Shown here piece after piece: positions 33,433-43,058 of a DNA stretch of 64,000 nucleotides. Origin of the DNA: Poriferisodalis sp965208925 (GTDB taxonomy: Bacteria; Actinomycetota; Acidimicrobiia; Acidimicrobiales; Poriferisodalaceae); contig NZ_OZ242364.1 of assembly GCF_965208925.1 (NCBI RefSeq), forward strand, positions 3,472,001 to 3,536,000, given 5' to 3'. Numbering within the stretch: position 1 is the first letter of the stretch; every line of letters starts with the position of its first letter. A program made the position numbers and the translations under genes. The notes under the pieces are model-generated. The model searched no databases. It saw only the letters and a list, made by a program, of their open reading frames with translations, and was not told where the DNA came from.

Positions 33433-36400
33433 ATGGGCCTGAAGAAGCTGCTGATTGCCAACCGTGGCGAGATTGCCGTGCGGGTGGCGCGGGCGGCCAG
33501 CGAGCTCGGCATCGGCACCGTTGCGATCGCGGGGGACGACGACGCTGCCTCATTGCACACCCGGGTCGCCGATGAGTCGGTGTCCTTGGACGGCCGCGGC
33601 GTCGCGCCCTACCTCGACGTCGATCAGGTGGTCAGCGCCGCGGCGAGTGCCGGCTGCGATGCGATCCATCCCGGCTACGGGTTCCTCGCTGAGAACCCTG
33701 CCCTCGCGCTGGCCTGCAAGGCCGCTGACATCACCTTCGTGGGCCCCAGCGCGCTGCAGCTGGAGCTGTTCGGCGACAAGCTGGCTGCGCGGGCGCTCGC
33801 GCAGCAGCACCATGTGCCGCTGCTTCCCGCCACCTCCGAGCCGACGTCAGTCCAGGCCGCACGGGCCTTCTTCGCCGAGCACGGGCCGATGATGATCAAG
33901 GCCCTCGCCGGGGGCGGCGGGCGCGGCATGCGCGTGGTGCGTGCGATCGACGAGCTCGAGGCTGCCTACGAGCGCTGCGCGAGCGAAGCTGCCGCTGCCT
34001 TCGGCAACGGCGACCTCTACGTGGAGCGCCTCATCGAGCGTGCCCGCCACATCGAGGTGCAGATCGTCGGCGACGGCGAGTCGGTCGCCCACCTCGGCGA
34101 GCGCGAATGCACGCTGCAGCGGCAGAACCAGAAGATCGTCGAGATCGCGCCCTCGCCCACGCTGCGGCCCGAGACCCGCGACGCCGTCTGCGACGCGGCA
34201 GTGGAGATGGCCAAGGCGGTGGGCTACCGCAGCCTGGGCACGTGGGAGTTCCTCGTCGACGCCGACGATCCCTCCAACGTCGCCTTCTGCGAGGTCAACG
34301 CCCGCATCCAGGTCGAGCACACCGTCACCGAGGAAGTCACCGGCGTCGATCTCGTGGCCGCTCAGCTGCGGATCGCGGGCGGCGCCCGCCTGGCCGACGT
34401 GGGGCTGGCGCAACGAGACGTGCCGTCGCCGCGGGGGTACGCGATCCAGTGCCGCGTCAATACCGAGACCATGCAGCCTGACGGCACCTCGCGTCCTAGC
34501 GGTGGCGTGCTCGGCGCCTTCGAACCGCCCACCGGCCCTGGCATCCGCACCGACACCTACGGCTACGTGGGTTACGGCACCAACCCCAGCTTCGATTCGC
34601 TGCTCGCCAAGGTCATCGCCTACTGCCCCAGCCGTGACTACACCGATGCGGTGCGCCGGGCACGCCGAGCCCTAGGCGAGTTCCGCATCGACGGCGTCGC
34701 CACGAACTTGGGCTTTCTCGCGGCGCTGCTCGACCGTCCCGAGGTCGTCAGCAACGAGCTCACCACCAGCTTCGTGGCCGATCACGCCGAAGCGCTGTGC
34801 ACGGCCGCCGCGCAGGCGGCGTCAGTCTGGGCGCCTGCCGCGCCGTCGGCCGACGTTCCAGAAGGAGGCCGAGCGGGAGCCGTGGTCGGCAGCGACCCGC
34901 TGGCAGTCCTGCACCACGGTGACATCGACGATGCTCCGGCCGACCGGGCCGCCTCCGATGCCGTGCGGGCACAGGCGATGTCAGCAGGCACGGCGTCACT
35001 TCATGGCGTACCCGTGGCCACGGTGACCGGTCCTGACGGGAGCATTGCCGTGGCGGCACCGCTGCAGGGCACGATCGTCTCGCTCGCCGTAGCAGAAGGC
35101 GACCCGGTGGCCGAAGGCCAGCAGGTCGCCGTGATGGAAGCGATGAAGATGGAGCACGTCGTGACCTCCACGGTCACCGGCATCGTGCGCATGCTTGGCG
35201 TATCGCTCGGCGACACCGTGTACGAGGGCCACTCGCTGCTGTTCGTCGAGGAAGCAGAGGTGGACGTCGAGCTGACCGAAGCAGCATCTTCAGTCGATCT
35301 CGACTACATCCGGCCCGATCTGGCCGAGGTTCTCGAGCGCCGCGGCTTCGGCCTCGACGAGAACAAGCCCGACGCGGTTGCGAAGCGTCACGGCCGAGGG
35401 CACCGCACGGCGCGGGAGAACATGGCCGACCTGGTCGATCCCGGCACGTTCGTCGAATACAGCCCGCTGATGGTTGCCGCGCAGCGTCGCCGCCGCTCCA
35501 TGGAGGACCTGATCGCCAACACCCAAGGCGACGGCATGGTGGCAGGCGTGGCCAGCGTCAACGGCGACCTCTTCGGCCCGGAGAAGTCACAGGCGATGGT
35601 GATGTCCTACGACTACATGGTGCTCGCGGGCACCCAGGGCGGGAACAACCACCGCAAGAAGGACCGCATGTTCGAGATCGCCGAGCACAACCGCCTGCCG
35701 GTGGTGCTGCTGGCCGAGGGCGGCGGCGGCCGACCGGGTGACACCGACGGCATCGGCGGCTCCGGTCTGGACTGCTGGGCGTTCACGTTCTTCGCACAGC
35801 TCAGCGGCCTGGTGCCGATAGTGGGCGTCACCAACGGCCGCTGCTTCGCGGGCAACGCCGTGCTGCTGGGCTGCTGCGACGTGATCATCGCGACCGAAGG
35901 CTCGAACATCGGTGTCGGCGGCCCGGCCATGATCGAAGGCGGCGGCCTCGGCGTGTTCCGCCCCGAGGAAGTCGGCCCGGTGGACGTGCAGTGGCCCAAC
36001 GGCGTCATCGACGTTCTGGTGGCCGACGAGGCCGAGGCGATCGAGGCGGCGAAGCGGTACCTGTCGTACTTCCAGGGCGCTATCGACGAGTGGGAATGCC
36101 ATGACCAACGCGAGCTGCGCCACCTCGTGCCCGAGAACCGGCTGCGGGCTTACGACGTACGCGAGATCATCGACAAGCTCTGCGATGTCGACTCGGTGAT
36201 GGAACTCCGCAGGGGCTGGGGACCAGGCTGCGTGACGGCGTTGGCGCGCATCGAAGGGCGTCCCATCGGTGTGGTCGCCAACAACAATCACCATCTCGGC
36301 GGCGCCGTCGACGCTGACACCGGCGACAAGGCCGCCCGCTTCATCCAGCTCTGCGACGCTCACGACATCCCGCTGCTGTTCCTGTGCGACACGCCCGGGA

Positions 36401-36864
36401 TCATGGTGGGTCCCCAGGCCGAGTACGAGGCCACGGTGCGCCACGCCGCCCGCATGTTCGTGACGGCGGCCAACGTGACGGTGCCCTTCATGACCATCGT
36501 GCTGCGCAAGGGCTACGGGCTGGGCGCACAGGCCATGGCCGGCGGCAGCTTCAAGGCACCCATCTTCACCGTGTCGTGGCCCACCGGCGAGTTCGGCGGC
36601 ATGGGCCTCGAAGGCTTCGTCAAGCTGGGCTACCGGCGAGAGCTTGAGGCCATCGAAGATCCCGAAGAGCGCATCGCGGAATACGAGAAGCGGGTGGCCC
36701 GGCTGTACGAGCAGGGCAAAGCCGTCAACACCGCCACGTTCTTCGAGATCGACGACGTGATCGACCCCGCGGAAAGCCGCGATTGGATCCGCATGGCGCT
36801 GCTGTCCGCCCCCAAACCGCCCCCACGCACCGGCAAGAAACGCCCCATGGTCGACACCTGGTAG
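33433..36864 (+). CDS. Single-chain acyl-CoA carboxylase (biotin carboxylase-BCCP-carboxyltransferase)
   Basis: The 1143-residue protein carries all carboxylase activities in one chain. Residues 1 to about 450 are a biotin carboxylase (ANRGEIAVRV, HPGYGFLAEN, KALAGGGGRGMRVV ATP-grasp loop, catalytic EVNARIQVEHTVTEEVTG). A BCCP domain follows, with biotinyl lysine Lys572 in EAMKMEH. From about 620 to the end are both halves of a carboxyltransferase (GGGGRPGD, LFLCDTPGIMVG, GGSFKAPIFTVSWPTGEFGGMGLEG). Single-chain long-chain acyl-CoA carboxylases are known from mycobacteria and relatives. The acyl-CoA preference cannot be read here. The ATG at 33433 follows AGGGGGACGAG. Confidence 0.92.
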   Translation: MGLKKLLIANRGEIAVRVARAASELGIGTVAIAGDDDAASLHTRVADESVSLDGRGVAPYLDVDQVVSAAASAGCDAIHPGYGFLAENPALALACKAADITFVGPSALQLELFGDKLAARALAQQHHVPLLPATSEPTSVQAARAFFAEHGPMMIKALAGGGGRGMRVVRAIDELEAAYERCASEAAAAFGNGDLYVERLIERARHIEVQIVGDGESVAHLGERECTLQRQNQKIVEIAPSPTLRPETRDAVCDAAVEMAKAVGYRSLGTWEFLVDADDPSNVAFCEVNARIQVEHTVTEEVTGVDLVAAQLRIAGGARLADVGLAQRDVPSPRGYAIQCRVNTETMQPDGTSRPSGGVLGAFEPPTGPGIRTDTYGYVGYGTNPSFDSLLAKVIAYCPSRDYTDAVRRARRALGEFRIDGVATNLGFLAALLDRPEVVSNELTTSFVADHAEALCTAAAQAASVWAPAAPSADVPEGGRAGAVVGSDPLAVLHHGDIDDAPADRAASDAVRAQAMSAGTASLHGVPVATVTGPDGSIAVAAPLQGTIVSLAVAEGDPVAEGQQVAVMEAMKMEHVVTSTVTGIVRMLGVSLGDTVYEGHSLLFVEEAEVDVELTEAASSVDLDYIRPDLAEVLERRGFGLDENKPDAVAKRHGRGHRTARENMADLVDPGTFVEYSPLMVAAQRRRRSMEDLIANTQGDGMVAGVASVNGDLFGPEKSQAMVMSYDYMVLAGTQGGNNHRKKDRMFEIAEHNRLPVVLLAEGGGGRPGDTDGIGGSGLDCWAFTFFAQLSGLVPIVGVTNGRCFAGNAVLLGCCDVIIATEGSNIGVGGPAMIEGGGLGVFRPEEVGPVDVQWPNGVIDVLVADEAEAIEAAKRYLSYFQGAIDEWECHDQRELRHLVPENRLRAYDVREIIDKLCDVDSVMELRRGWGPGCVTALARIEGRPIGVVANNNHHLGGAVDADTGDKAARFIQLCDAHDIPLLFLCDTPGIMVGPQAEYEATVRHAARMFVTAANVTVPFMTIVLRKGYGLGAQAMAGGSFKAPIFTVSWPTGEFGGMGLEGFVKLGYRRELEAIEDPEERIAEYEKRVARLYEQGKAVNTATFFEIDDVIDPAESRDWIRMALLSAPKPPPRTGKKRPMVDTW

Positions 36865-36866
36865 CG

Positions 36867-36895
36867 CACCCGCCGATCGCTCTCTGAGCGGGGTG
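36867..36895. terminator. Bidirectional hairpin terminator candidate
   Basis: An outer CACCC/GGGTG stem and an inner CGCTC-TCT-GAGCG stem lie between the carboxylase stop (36864) and the convergent CoA-transferase stop (36906). Confidence 0.5.
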
Positions 36896-36905
36896 GCCGC
36901 CCGAG

Positions 36906-39530
36906 TCAGGCGAGGAGTTCGGCGACGGCGAGTTCGGCTATGCGGTCGCTGTCGTAGCCGAGCACCCCGGTGAGGATGTCGAAGGAGTGCTCGCCGAGTG
37001 TCGGGCCGCCGTAGGTGACGTCTGCGGGAGTGCGCGAGAGCTGGAAGCGGGAGGCGTCCACGATGGTGGTGCCCTGCTTGGCGTGGGGCACCTCGACCTG
37101 CTGGCCGCGGTGGATGATCTGCGGGTCGGCGGTGTACTCCGGGGAGTTCTGCACGATGTGCGCCGCCACCCCCACGTCCTGCAAGCGATGCATCAGCGCG
37201 ACACCGTCCTGGGAACGGGTCCACGCCGAGATGACCTCATCGAGCTCGTCGTGGCGCTCTTGGCGCTCAGCCAGGGTCAGATCACCCATGTCGCCACGCC
37301 CCATCAGGGCCGCCAACGACTGCCACTGGCCCTCGTCGACGCACGAGATCGCGATCCAGTCATCGTCAGGCACCACGGCAGGAAACTGCTCGCTGGCCGC
37401 CGTCTGGTAGACGCCCTGGGGAGCGATGTGGCGGTCACGGTTGCCCACCCGGTGCGCCACCCGGCCGTTCACCGTGCGGTCCAGCACCGCCGGGGCCATC
37501 AGGTGCAGCGCCGACTCTGCCTGGGACATGTCGATGTACTGGCCCTCGCCGGTGCGGCGCCGGTGCTCCAGCGCTCCCATCACCGCCGCCACCAGCCAGC
37601 GGGGCGAGGTGTAATCGGTGTAGGCGCCGAACGGCCCGCAGGGTGCTCGATCCGGCCATCCGACCGGGTAGAAGAATCCGGAGATCGCCGCGGCCATCGT
37701 GCCGAAGCCCGCGAGCATCGCCAAGGGGCCGGTCTGGCCCATCAGGCAGCTCGACGCCATGATCACGTCGGGCCGCCGAGCGTGCACTTGCTCCCAGCCC
37801 ATCCCGAAGCCGGCCATGCCCTTGGGCGAGAACGACTCCACGATCACGTCGGCCCAGTCGATGAGATCCCAGATGACATCCAGCGCGGCCGGCTTGGACA
37901 TGTCCAGGCAGATGCCCCGCTTGCCAGCGTTCATGTTGTTGTAGAGCGCTGAGTACTCGGGGTCGCCGATGTCGTCACGGAATGGCTGGAGCGAACGTGC
38001 CACCTCGAGGCGAGTCTCGGACTCAACCCGGATGATGTCCGCCCCGTAGTCGGCCAGCACCCGCGCCGCAGCGGGCCCCGCCATCGCCCACATGAAGTCG
38101 AGCACCTTGACGTTCTCGAGCGGCCGGGCAGTCGAGGCTGTCTGAGCGCTCACGTCGGCACCGGTGACCTCGATGCGGGGTCTCGCCCGGATTGCCTCAC
38201 CTTCGGACTGTGCGTCCAGCTCGGCCAAGACTTCGGCTGTGTGCTCGCCGAGCTTGGGCGGCGGACCCAGCGGACGCATCGGCGTGGCACTGAAGCGGGC
38301 ATAGCGGCCGGGATAGGTCACCTCCAGCACCTCGGCGCCTGCCTGACCAGCCGCCCCGGCGTCGGCGCCCTCCACGTCGGCAGCCCGGGTGGCGTCCTGC
38401 GCGGCGCCCGCCGTCTGGGTGACCGTCTCCCAGTACTCGCGGGCTGCGAGCTGGTGCGAGTCGACGACTTCGTCGGCCGTCCATACCGGGGTGATCAGCA
38501 CCCGGCGGCTCATGGCCGCATCCAGCAACTCGGCCTTGGTCTTGGTGGCGAAGAAGTCAGCCAGCACCTGCTTCAGCCGCTCGTACTCCGAGATCGGCTC
38601 GCGGCCGTCGAGCAGCATCATGGCGTACTCGGTCCAGTTCTTGTCCCGGGTGGTCTCGTCGCAGAAGCCTTCCTCGTGAACCCAGTTCATGAGGCTCTGC
38701 GTGAACGCCCGAAAGCCGGGCCCGAACAGGAACGTCACCGACGCGTGCCCGTCCTTGCACGGCCACATCAGCTGGACATGCAAGCCCTCCACCAGCACTC
38801 CGCCGGCATGACGGGTCGGCGGGGTCGCACCCAGCGGCGTGGACAGCGCGTACGACTGGCAGGCCTGGTTCATGCTCTGCTGCGCCGACATGTCCACGTG
38901 CTGGCCGAGGCCCGAGACCGTCTGCCGCTCCCAGAGGGCGATCAGCGCGGCGCCCGCAGCTTCGGAGGCAGCGTTGTGGAAGGCCTGCGGGAACAGGCCC
39001 CCGGTGCGCAGCGGCGCCCGGTCGGAATCGCCGGTCATCGCCATGTTCACCGCGGCGGCCTGCAGCGTCAGGTCCGAAACTGACCACTCGGCCTTGGGTC
39101 CGTCGGAGCCGAACGGCGAGATCGACACGTACACCAGCTCGGGATTGATCTCCGCCAGAGCGCTGTAGCCCAGCCCCAGCGCGTCCATCCGGCCAGGGCC
39201 GGCTGATTCGATCAGGATGTCGGCGGCCGCGGCCAGCTCTCGCAGCTTGGCAGCGCCCTCATCGCTTGCCAGGTCCAGCACCACGCTGCGCTTGCCCCGG
39301 TTGTAGGCCCAGTGGTGCAGCGACCGCTCGGGATCTTCGATGTCGCCAGCAAAAGGCCCCAGCTGCCGCGCCGACGATCCTTCCGGCGGTTCCACTGCTA
39401 TGACGTCGGCGCCCATCTGGGCGAGGATCGCCCCGCACAGGTGGCCTCGCTCGTCGGTGAGGTCCAGCACCCGGAACGGGCTCAGCATCGACGTGGACGG
39501 AGACTCAGAATCGATCTGGGCGTCAGGCAT
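36906..39530 (-). CDS. Tandem-domain CaiB/BaiF CoA-transferase family protein (copy 2)
   Basis: The 874-residue protein contains two complete class III CoA-transferase domains: about 18-420, and about 455-874 beginning ENVKVLDFMWAMAGPAAARV. The catalytic aspartate that forms the aspartyl-CoA anhydride seems present in both: Asp213 (GLGQHVDMS) and Asp667 (GEGQYIDMS). Single-domain members are about 400 residues and intertwine as dimers, so this chain could form an intramolecular pair. It is closely similar along its whole length to the next upstream gene. The ATG at 39530 gives MPDAQID; a GTG six bases earlier is possible. CoA donor and acceptor acids are unknown. Confidence 0.88.
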   Translation of the reverse strand: MPDAQIDSESPSTSMLSPFRVLDLTDERGHLCGAILAQMGADVIAVEPPEGSSARQLGPFAGDIEDPERSLHHWAYNRGKRSVVLDLASDEGAAKLRELAAAADILIESAGPGRMDALGLGYSALAEINPELVYVSISPFGSDGPKAEWSVSDLTLQAAAVNMAMTGDSDRAPLRTGGLFPQAFHNAASEAAGAALIALWERQTVSGLGQHVDMSAQQSMNQACQSYALSTPLGATPPTRHAGGVLVEGLHVQLMWPCKDGHASVTFLFGPGFRAFTQSLMNWVHEEGFCDETTRDKNWTEYAMMLLDGREPISEYERLKQVLADFFATKTKAELLDAAMSRRVLITPVWTADEVVDSHQLAAREYWETVTQTAGAAQDATRAADVEGADAGAAGQAGAEVLEVTYPGRYARFSATPMRPLGPPPKLGEHTAEVLAELDAQSEGEAIRARPRIEVTGADVSAQTASTARPLENVKVLDFMWAMAGPAAARVLADYGADIIRVESETRLEVARSLQPFRDDIGDPEYSALYNNMNAGKRGICLDMSKPAALDVIWDLIDWADVIVESFSPKGMAGFGMGWEQVHARRPDVIMASSCLMGQTGPLAMLAGFGTMAAAISGFFYPVGWPDRAPCGPFGAYTDYTSPRWLVAAVMGALEHRRRTGEGQYIDMSQAESALHLMAPAVLDRTVNGRVAHRVGNRDRHIAPQGVYQTAASEQFPAVVPDDDWIAISCVDEGQWQSLAALMGRGDMGDLTLAERQERHDELDEVISAWTRSQDGVALMHRLQDVGVAAHIVQNSPEYTADPQIIHRGQQVEVPHAKQGTTIVDASRFQLSRTPADVTYGGPTLGEHSFDILTGVLGYDSDRIAELAVAELLA

Positions 39531-39532
39531 CC

Positions 39533-39547
39533 GCACATTTCAGCACG
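39533..39547 (-). repeat. 15-base upstream repeat shared by the two CoA-transferase genes
   Basis: GCACATTTCAGCACG (plus strand) lies immediately before the start codon and is identical to 42158-42172 before the paralogous gene. It is probably left from the tandem duplication, or a conserved translation or promoter element. Confidence 0.6.
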
Positions 39548-39623
39548 ACCGAGCCCGATTGTTCACGATCCGGGCGGGCGGCAGTGCCCGATCCGGCACG
39601 ACCGATGTCGACGTGACCTGCGG

Positions 39624-42155
39624 CTACTCCAGCAGTTCGGCGACGGCCAGCTCGGCGATGCGGTCACCGTCGTAGGCCAGCGTCTCGGTCAGCACCTCGA
39701 AGCTGTGCTCGCCGAGCGTGGGACCCCCATAAGTGACTGACGCCGGCGTGCGCGACATCACAAACCTTGTGTTCTCGACGATTGTCGTGCCCTGCTTGCC
39801 GTGGGGCACCTCGATGAGGTGCTGGCGATGCAGGACTTGGGGATCGATGGTGAACTCCGGCGAATTCTGCACGATGTGGGCGGCCACACCCGCCGCCTGC
39901 AACTCGGCCATCAGCTCGTTGCCGTTGCGGCCGCGAGTCCACGCCGAGATGATCTCGTCCAGCTCGTCATGACGTGAGTGGCGCTCGGCCGTGCTCAGCG
40001 AGGCCAGGTCGTCGCGACCGAGCGCACTCGCCAGCGCAACCCACTGATCGTCGTCGACGCAGGAGATCGCGATCCAGTTGTCGTCGTGGTCCTCACCGGG
40101 CGAACTGCCGGCCGCCGTCTGATACGCACCCTGGGGCGCGAACACCAGGTCCCGATTGCTCGCTGCCTCCCAAATGCGCCCGTTGGTGGTGCGCTCAAGC
40201 AGCGCCGGTGCCATCAGGTGCAGCGCCGCCTCGGACTGGGACAGATCCACGTACTGGCCCCTGCCGGTCTGGCGCTTGTGTTCCAGCGCCCCCATCACGG
40301 CGGCCACCAGCCAGCGGGGAGAGGTGTAATCGGTGTACGCGGTGAATGGCCCGGAGGGCGCCCGGTCGGGCCATCCCACCGGGTAGAAGAACCCCGAGAT
40401 CGCCGCAGCCATCGTGCCGAAGCCTGCGAGCATCGCCAGCGGGCCGGTCTGTCCCATCAGGCAGCTCGACGCCATCACGACATCAGGTCGGCGCTCGCGC
40501 ACCTGCTCCCAGCCCATGCCCCAACCGGTCATGGCCTTGGGCGAGAACGACTCCAGGATCACATCCGCCCAGTCGATGAGGTCCCAGATGACCTCCAACG
40601 CTTCGGGCTTGGACATGTCGAGCGCCAAGCCGCGCTTGCCGGCGTTCAGGTTGCTGAACAGGCCCGAGCCGTCGGGGTCGCCGACATCGTCGTGGAATGG
40701 CTGGATGGAGCGCACCGCGTCCAGCTTGTTGGCCGATTCGACGCGGATGATCTCGGCGCCGTAGTCGGCCAGTACCCGGGACGCTGCCGGCCCGGCCATC
40801 GCCCACATGAAGTCGAGCACCTTGACGCCTTCGAGCGGCGGCGACGTGTGCGCCATCGGGGCGATGGACGCCGGTACTGCGGGCAAGCGCTCCCCCGCGT
40901 CCAGCTCAGCCAGGACGTCCGCTGTGTGCTCGCCCAGCGTCGGAGCACGGCCGAGGTTGACCAATGGGGAATCGGTGAACTTTGCGAACGCGCCGGGATA
41001 GCGCACCGCGGCGGGATCGAACGCGCCGGCGCCGGCGACAGCGTCGCTGTGGTCGACATCCTCCCAATACCCACGGGTCGCGAGCTGTTCGGAATCGACG
41101 ACCTCGCCCGTTGTCGACACCGGCGTGATGAGCAGCCGGCGGGTCATGGCCGCATCGAGCAAATCGGCCTTGGTCTTGGTGGCGAAGAACTCGGTGAGAA
41201 TCTGCTTGAGCCGCTCGTATTCGGAGACCGGCTCTCGGCCGTCGAGCAGCATCATGGCGTACTCCACCCAGTCCTTGTCCCGGGTGGCCTCGTCGCAGAA
41301 GCCCTCTTCGTGCACCCAGTCCATGAGGTTCTGGGTGAACGCCCGGAACCCTGGCCCGAACAGGAACGTCACCGAGGCGTGCCCGTCGGCACATGCCCAC
41401 ATCAACTGGATGTCGATGCCCTGCAGGCTGGCGCCGCCGGCGATCCGCTGGGTGACGGTGGCATTCAAGGACGTATTGAGCGTGGACGACATCGATGCCT
41501 GGCTCATCGACTGCTGGGCGGACATGTCGATGTGCTGGCCCAGACCAGATCGGGTCTGTCGTTCCCACAGCGCGATGAGCGCCGCGCCAGCCCCTTCGGA
41601 GGCCGCATTGTGCATGGCCTGCGGAAGCGTGCCCCCCGCCCGCAACGGTGCCCGGTCCTTGTCGCCGGTGACGGCCATGTTGACCGCCGAGGCCTGCAGC
41701 GCCAAGTCCGAAACAGCCCAGTTGGCCTTCGGTCCGTCGCTGCCGAACGGCGTGATCGAGACATGGATGAGCGCAGGGTTGAGCTCAGCCAGCACCTCGC
41801 GGCCGAGGCCCAGCGCTTCCGCTTCGCCGGGATCGAACGATTCGAATACGACGTCCGCCCCGGCGATGAGTGCTTTGGCGTGCTCGACGCCCTCGGGAGT
41901 GCCGAGGTCAAGCACGACGCTGCGCTTGCCCCGGTTGTAGGCCCAGTGATGCAGCGAGCGCTCGGGATCCTCGATGTCCCCTGCAAAAGGGGCCAGCCGT
42001 CGCGCCGGTGAACCCTCGGGCGCTTCGACCGCGATCACATCGGCGCCCATCTGGGCCCAGATGGCGCCAGCCAAGTGGCCGCGCTCATCGGTCAGATCAA
42101 TCACGCGGTAGTCGGACAGCACTCCGGATGCGTCGGTGTTCATTTCGCCACTCAT
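39624..42155 (-). CDS. Tandem-domain CaiB/BaiF CoA-transferase family protein (copy 1)
   Basis: The 843-residue paralogue of the downstream gene has the same two-domain layout. The first half contains LTDERGHLAGAIWAQMGADV and the catalytic Asp210 (GLGQHIDMS); the second starts EGVKVLDFMWAMAGPAASRV and has GRGQYVDLS. Whole segments such as AGDIEDPERSLHHWAYNRGK are identical between the copies, so the pair arose by tandem gene duplication after the domain fusion. The two could have diverged for different acids. The ATG at 42155 (MSGEMNT) is chosen; a GTG at 42161 and an ATG at 42140 are alternatives. Nine bases separate it from the preceding membrane-protein gene. Confidence 0.88.
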   Translation of the reverse strand: MSGEMNTDASGVLSDYRVIDLTDERGHLAGAIWAQMGADVIAVEAPEGSPARRLAPFAGDIEDPERSLHHWAYNRGKRSVVLDLGTPEGVEHAKALIAGADVVFESFDPGEAEALGLGREVLAELNPALIHVSITPFGSDGPKANWAVSDLALQASAVNMAVTGDKDRAPLRAGGTLPQAMHNAASEGAGAALIALWERQTRSGLGQHIDMSAQQSMSQASMSSTLNTSLNATVTQRIAGGASLQGIDIQLMWACADGHASVTFLFGPGFRAFTQNLMDWVHEEGFCDEATRDKDWVEYAMMLLDGREPVSEYERLKQILTEFFATKTKADLLDAAMTRRLLITPVSTTGEVVDSEQLATRGYWEDVDHSDAVAGAGAFDPAAVRYPGAFAKFTDSPLVNLGRAPTLGEHTADVLAELDAGERLPAVPASIAPMAHTSPPLEGVKVLDFMWAMAGPAASRVLADYGAEIIRVESANKLDAVRSIQPFHDDVGDPDGSGLFSNLNAGKRGLALDMSKPEALEVIWDLIDWADVILESFSPKAMTGWGMGWEQVRERRPDVVMASSCLMGQTGPLAMLAGFGTMAAAISGFFYPVGWPDRAPSGPFTAYTDYTSPRWLVAAVMGALEHKRQTGRGQYVDLSQSEAALHLMAPALLERTTNGRIWEAASNRDLVFAPQGAYQTAAGSSPGEDHDDNWIAISCVDDDQWVALASALGRDDLASLSTAERHSRHDELDEIISAWTRGRNGNELMAELQAAGVAAHIVQNSPEFTIDPQVLHRQHLIEVPHGKQGTTIVENTRFVMSRTPASVTYGGPTLGEHSFEVLTETLAYDGDRIAELAVAELLE

Positions 42156-42157
42156 GG

Positions 42158-42172
42158 GCACATTTCAGCACG
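42158..42172 (-). repeat. 15-base upstream repeat, second copy
   Basis: This copy is identical to 39533-39547 and at the same distance from the start of the paralogous gene. Here it also contains the stop codon of the upstream membrane-protein gene (42165-42167). Confidence 0.6.
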
Positions 42173-43049
42173 CAGACCGACCCGACAAGTCCGCGTACAT
42201 CAACGCATAGGCAATGGCCGACAGCGCGCCGAGGACGGGTCCCGCAATCGCGTTGGAGATGAAGTCTCCGTAGGGACTCGGCAGCGCGAGCAGGCCAAGC
42301 CACAGGACTAACCCCGCTGCGATGTTCGCCAGCGCGATCAGCGCTGACAGCCCCCATGTCGCCGCCTTGTTCCCGGTGAGCAGCCGCCACCACCTCCGAA
42401 AGGACGGGAAACCCGGCTCCAGATACGCGATGACGTAGTGCATCTGGATCAGCGGCACGAAGTATGCGACAGCGCCCACGATCCCAATCACGAAAACGGC
42501 GATGCCCAGATACGGGTGCATGAAGGACAGCACGAACAAGACAATCCCCAGTGCGACCACCAGCACCAGCAAGAGGGCGAGGTAGATGATCGACAGCAGG
42601 ATCGCCTTCGGTACCCGCGCAAGCCCGGTTGCCAGTGCGGGTCCGATTGCCGAAGGGCGGCCTTCAACATCGTCGAGAGCGACCAACGAGAAGGCGATGG
42701 TCGTGGCCCAGCCCAGCAGCCAGACCAGCACGCTGACTGCGAACAGCAGCCCCGCATTGACCAGACGATTTCTGTCGATGGAGTCGAGCCAGGCTTCTAG
42801 CGACGCTTCAACTTCTTCGCTCCCGGCGAATTCATTTGTTGTCAGGTCCAAGAACTCTTCGAACCTGGGGTTCTCGAAGACCTCGTCGTTGACGATGTCG
42901 AAGGCCGACGTGAACGCTGCGACCGAGACGACCGCAACGGCGGCTGCGACGATGGCGATCACCGCAATCTCGCGAAAGCGCCGGCCCACGATGCCGAACG
43001 TGTCCCCGATGAGGTCAGGAATGGGCCGGTGTCGCCTGTCGTCAACCAC
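42165..43049 (-). CDS. Integral membrane protein, paralogue 3 of a tandem trio
   Basis: The protein (294 residues) has about six hydrophobic helices and an N-terminal amphipathic start, RPIPDLIGDTFGIVGRRFRE. It shares with the next two upstream genes the RxIPxLxGDTF opening, a central PLIQMHYVIAYLEPGFPSFRRWWRL segment and the closing YADLSG. The layout resembles glycerophosphodiester-phosphodiesterase membrane-domain or YciC-like proteins, whose role is poorly known. An acidic loop (about 55-90) follows the first helix. The start is a GTG. It may be cotranscribed with the CoA-transferase genes downstream. Confidence 0.72.
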   Translation of the reverse strand: MVDDRRHRPIPDLIGDTFGIVGRRFREIAVIAIVAAAVAVVSVAAFTSAFDIVNDEVFENPRFEEFLDLTTNEFAGSEEVEASLEAWLDSIDRNRLVNAGLLFAVSVLVWLLGWATTIAFSLVALDDVEGRPSAIGPALATGLARVPKAILLSIIYLALLLVLVVALGIVLFVLSFMHPYLGIAVFVIGIVGAVAYFVPLIQMHYVIAYLEPGFPSFRRWWRLLTGNKAATWGLSALIALANIAAGLVLWLGLLALPSPYGDFISNAIAGPVLGALSAIAYALMYADLSGRSAC

Positions 43050-43058
43050 GGCGGAAAG

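Noticed and set aside
35587..37224. 545-codon open frame on the minus strand
   Set aside because: It is antisense to the carboxyltransferase part of the single-chain carboxylase and crosses into the next gene; composition is shadow-like.
39978..42011. 677-codon open frame on the plus strand
   Set aside because: It is the antisense shadow of the CoA-transferase copy 1 gene, whose motifs are unambiguous.
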